NCBI GenBank assembly: GCA_030671465.1
Contig: DAOVIP010000004.1
Location: forward strand, 1 to 15,330
Direction: 5' to 3'
Source of the DNA: Candidatus Aminicenantota bacterium
GTDB lineage: Bacteria; Acidobacteriota; Aminicenantia; UBA2199
Length of the DNA stretch: 15,330 bases
The position numbers and the translations under genes were made by a program. The notes beneath the pieces are model-generated. The model worked only from the letters and a program-made list of their open reading frames with translations. It was not told the DNA's origin and ran no database searches. Positions 12,997-15,330 of this stretch are shown piece after piece (position 1 is the stretch's first letter; each line of letters opens with the position of its first letter).

Positions 12997-13611
12997 ATGA
13001 TAAGATCTAAAAATACCAAAGAAAGAATTCTCAATGCCGGATTAAAGGAATTTTCTTTCCACGGTTATGCGGGAACCCGGATGGACAAGATCTCCATCCG
13101 AGCCAAAATCAACAAGGCCATGTTGTTTTATTATTTCTCCTCCAAGGAGAATCTTTACCATGAAGTCTTAACACACGCGGTCAGGAGTATCATTCCCAAG
13201 ATACGCAACATCATTTTGCTGGAACAGAGTCCCGAGGGATTTTTAGAGAAGTTACCGGAAGTCTATATTGGCTTTTTCACCAAAAATCAGGATTTTGTCA
13301 AAATGGTGGCTTTTGATTTTGTTCAGAAAACCGATATTGTCAAAGCCGCTTTCGAGCAGGCCATTGGGAAGGAATTCCATCAGGGTCCCCGGCTGGTATT
13401 GAAAAAAATCGAGAAATGGTATGAAAAGGGGGAAATATCAGAGAGTGATCCCCTTCAATTCATGATCAATATCGTTTCCCTCTGCCTCTTTGCCTTTATT
13501 GCCAGGCCGATTCTGGAAGCTATTTTCAATCAAAAAATCGGTGACGAACAATTTATCCAGAAGCGAATAAAAAGTGTCATCAATCTTTTAAAACAAGGAA
13601 TGCTAAAATGA
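12997..13611 (+). CDS. TetR/AcrR family transcriptional regulator
   Basis: The 204-residue product is a TetR-family repressor. The N-terminal DNA-binding domain has the expected order: TKERILNAGLKEFSFHGYAG (7-26), the helix-turn-helix TRMDKISIRAKINKAMLFYY (27-46), then FSSKENLYHEVL. The C-terminal ligand-binding and dimerisation domain (about 60-204) is variable and gives no ligand clue. It overlaps the tolC-like gene by four bases (ATGA), so regulator and efflux genes form one operon. No Shine-Dalgarno sequence is seen before its ATG; the short leader consists of operator sequence. It probably represses itself and the efflux genes, and possibly the divergent exbD promoter, whose -10 is about 70 bases away. 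Confidence 0.92.
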   Translation: MIRSKNTKERILNAGLKEFSFHGYAGTRMDKISIRAKINKAMLFYYFSSKENLYHEVLTHAVRSIIPKIRNIILLEQSPEGFLEKLPEVYIGFFTKNQDFVKMVAFDFVQKTDIVKAAFEQAIGKEFHQGPRLVLKKIEKWYEKGEISESDPLQFMINIVSLCLFAFIARPILEAIFNQKIGDEQFIQKRIKSVINLLKQGMLK

Positions 13612-14915
13612 ATAAAATCGCCATCTTGATTTTGATTGCCTTCAATTGGATACCGCTTTCGGCCAAAATCCCCCTGCAGCAGGCCATTACCAGAGGAATT
13701 CAAAAAAGCCTGGTCATTCAGAACAACCTTCTTGAACAGAAAAACCTGAAGCTGGAGAAAAAAAACCGGGATATGAAAAAATGGTTGACTTTGCATCTGG
13801 GAGGGTCTTATATATTCAAATCCCAGCAGATGGAAATCAACTTTTTGGAAATCCAGATCAATGAGGGCATCTCCGTTCCCCTGGAACCCATCATTGTAGG
13901 TGCCCGGCACAACTATGATTTGAAACTGGGCCTTTCCCAGCCTATTTATACCGGCAACCGGTTATCCAATTCTGCCAAACTAAAGGATATTCAGTATGAA
14001 ATGGAAAAACACAATACCGGACTCAATACCATTGAAGTTTCCACCCGAATCAAAACCTCCTATTTCACCTACCGTATGCTGTTTTACCAGCAGCAATCCG
14101 TAAATGCCTTTCTTGAAACCCTTCAGCTCCATCAACGGAAACTGGAAGATTTTTACCTTGAAAACCTGATCAAAAAAAGTGACTTGTTGGAAACCGAATT
14201 CCACCTGCAGGAGCAGATGATGAACCTGGAGGAAATCAAACTCCGGATCGCCAGGGAAAAAATTAATTTTAAATCCCTCTGTGATTTCAATATCGAAGAT
14301 ATCAGCGGAGATTACACCGAAACCATCGAACCCGGCCCGGAGTTACTTTCGGATTTTCAAAACCATCACCCCTATTTACAGATGCTAAACGCTCAAATCC
14401 GGCTGCTGGAAATCCAAAAAAGATTAACCAATGCCGAATACCTCCCCCAGCTGGTCGGGTTTGCCGAAATCCATTATGGCCGGCCGGGCATAGATTATTT
14501 CACCAATGAGTGGAGTTTGTATTTCCAGGGCGGTATTGGCTTTGATCTGAAGTTATTTGACTGGAACCAGCGGAAACGAAACCAGAAAATTCTCAATTAT
14601 TCACAGGAAAAATCCAGAAACAAGCAAAAAGATTTCTCCCGGGAAGTTGAAAATCAGGTCCGGCAACTGCTGGAATCCAAGAAAGCAATAGAAATAAAAC
14701 TGGCCATCATCGGGAATCTGATCGAAATTTCCCGGGAGGACACCGAGTTGAAGGCAGAATTATTTCAAGAACAGCAGATCACCAACAAAGACTATCTGGC
14801 CTCTTTGGCTACCAAGGAAAGATATGTCTTCATGGAAAAGGAACAACAATTGCAGATTGAAATGATAAAAGTCAACATCAACAAATGGCTGGGTTTATTT
14901 GATCGAAAATTTTAG
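13608..14915 (+). CDS. TolC-family outer-membrane efflux protein
   Basis: The 435-residue product is a TolC/OEP family channel that would connect an inner-membrane pump to the outside through the outer membrane. It has a signal peptide (about 1-19, MNKIAILILIAFNWIPLSA), then PLQQAITRGIQKSLVIQNN, the usual OEP start. Long amphipathic coiled-coil helices follow in two internal repeats. The beta-barrel strand regions are LTLHLGGSYIFKSQQ with LKLGLSQPIYTGNRLSNSAK in the first half, and LPQLVGFAEIHYG with GGIGFDLKLFDWNQRKR in the second. Length is typical of the family. No cysteine follows the signal peptide, so it is not lipidated. It sits between tetR and an adaptor gene, the standard order for a tripartite efflux system. 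Confidence 0.9.
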   Translation: MNKIAILILIAFNWIPLSAKIPLQQAITRGIQKSLVIQNNLLEQKNLKLEKKNRDMKKWLTLHLGGSYIFKSQQMEINFLEIQINEGISVPLEPIIVGARHNYDLKLGLSQPIYTGNRLSNSAKLKDIQYEMEKHNTGLNTIEVSTRIKTSYFTYRMLFYQQQSVNAFLETLQLHQRKLEDFYLENLIKKSDLLETEFHLQEQMMNLEEIKLRIAREKINFKSLCDFNIEDISGDYTETIEPGPELLSDFQNHHPYLQMLNAQIRLLEIQKRLTNAEYLPQLVGFAEIHYGRPGIDYFTNEWSLYFQGGIGFDLKLFDWNQRKRNQKILNYSQEKSRNKQKDFSREVENQVRQLLESKKAIEIKLAIIGNLIEISREDTELKAELFQEQQITNKDYLASLATKERYVFMEKEQQLQIEMIKVNINKWLGLFDRKF

Positions 14916-14923
14916 GAGGATCA

Positions 14924-15330
14924 ATGAAAAAAATTATGGCGGTATTATTCGGGATTGTCCTGATATCATTTTGCAACAGCGGAAAAACCGCCGAGATCAA
15001 AGTTCCGGGCATTGTGGACGGGGACATTATCACCCTGAAGTCCATGGTTTCCGGACAGGTGGATCAAATGCCCTTGAAGGAAGGCACCCGGGTGGCAAAG
15101 AATGATCTGGTTGTGGTCATAAACAGCGACAAAACCGAAAACAAGTTAGAGGAACTCAATATCAGCTCCAAAGAAATCGAAATCAATATCCTGAAATTAA
15201 GGCAAAAGTTGAACCTGGTCAAATCCAATATTCAATACCTTGAGAACCAGGTGCAAAGGTTCAAACGATTGAGAAAGAAGAATTCCATATCCGGAGAAAA
15301 ACTGGAATCCATGGAACTCAAACTGCTGGA
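14924..15330 (+). CDS. Efflux periplasmic adaptor (HlyD/MFP family), N-terminal part, cut by window end
   Basis: The visible 135 residues begin MKKIMAVLFGIVLISFC, a lipoprotein-like signal with Cys17, although the residue before it is Phe rather than the usual small residue. A biotinyl-lipoyl-like half follows: VPGIVDGDIITLKSMVSGQV (31-50), then KEGTRVAKNDLVVVINSD, typical of membrane fusion proteins. A long coiled coil rich in Leu, Lys and Glu is entered (from about residue 73) and runs to the window edge. The adaptor would link the TolC-like protein to a pump encoded further right, either ABC or RND type. AGGAGG five bases before the ATG includes the stop codon of the tolC-like gene, so translation of the two is closely linked. 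Confidence 0.85.
   Translation, partial: MKKIMAVLFGIVLISFCNSGKTAEIKVPGIVDGDIITLKSMVSGQVDQMPLKEGTRVAKNDLVVVINSDKTENKLEELNISSKEIEINILKLRQKLNLVKSNIQYLENQVQRFKRLRKKNSISGEKLESMELKLL

Noticed and set aside
1..15330. Mobile elements, CRISPR arrays, tRNA or rRNA genes
   Set aside because: No transposase or integrase, no regularly spaced direct repeats and no tRNA- or rRNA-like segments were seen on reading both strands.

Overview
This window comes from a diderm (Gram-negative-type) bacterium of moderate GC. The evidence is a TolC-family outer-membrane protein, an ExbD/TolR subunit, a lipopolysaccharide-core-type glycosyltransferase, many AGGAGG ribosome binding sites and sigma70-type promoters. The phylum cannot be fixed from the sequence. 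The Hfq-like protein and the Xaa-Pro aminopeptidase look like forms I associate with Acidobacteriota/Aminicenantes-type and Bacteroidota-type lineages; that is recollection, not a search. No mobile element, CRISPR array, tRNA or rRNA was seen.

Layout. (1) Positions 1-4704, minus strand: a ribosome/housekeeping cluster read right to left. A strong promoter (4676-4704) drives rplU (bL21, with a long basic tail) and rpmA (bL27), overlapping by one base. After 118 bases come obg, nadD, rsfS, a sigma54-activator-like AAA+ gene and rlmH, each overlapping the next by 11 to 32 bases. A separate promoter precedes a truncated pepP-type gene at the left edge. (2) Positions 4731-8452, minus strand: two genes of unknown role, a membrane-anchored 416-residue protein and an exported beta-propeller. 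(3) Positions 8479-9263, plus strand: a family 2 glycosyltransferase, with a promoter placed so that its mRNA would be leaderless. (4) Positions 9288-10593, minus strand: an Hfq-like gene and pdxA under one promoter. (5) Positions 10638-12393, minus strand: a TPR gene and a GlmU-like acetyltransferase without a recognisable pyrophosphorylase domain. (6) Positions 12461-12918, minus strand: exbD, divergent from (7) 12936-15330, plus strand: tetR, a tolC-like gene and an efflux adaptor cut by the window end, with two palindromic operators between promoter and tetR.

How the genes fit together. Region 1 couples ribosome assembly and quality control (bL21, bL27, ObgE, RsfS, RlmH) with NAD synthesis. 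The odd member is the activator-like protein. It keeps the Walker A motif, the GAFTGA sigma54-contact loop, the arginine fingers and a Fis-type DNA-binding helix, but its Walker B acidic pair is Asn-Gln and its sensor I residues are changed. It looks like an activator that may bind ATP and sigma54 but hydrolyse poorly or not at all. Other points worth a second look are the divergent Hfq-like protein, the GlmU-like protein, the leaderless-looking divergent gene pair and the mirror-symmetric exbD/tetR promoter region.
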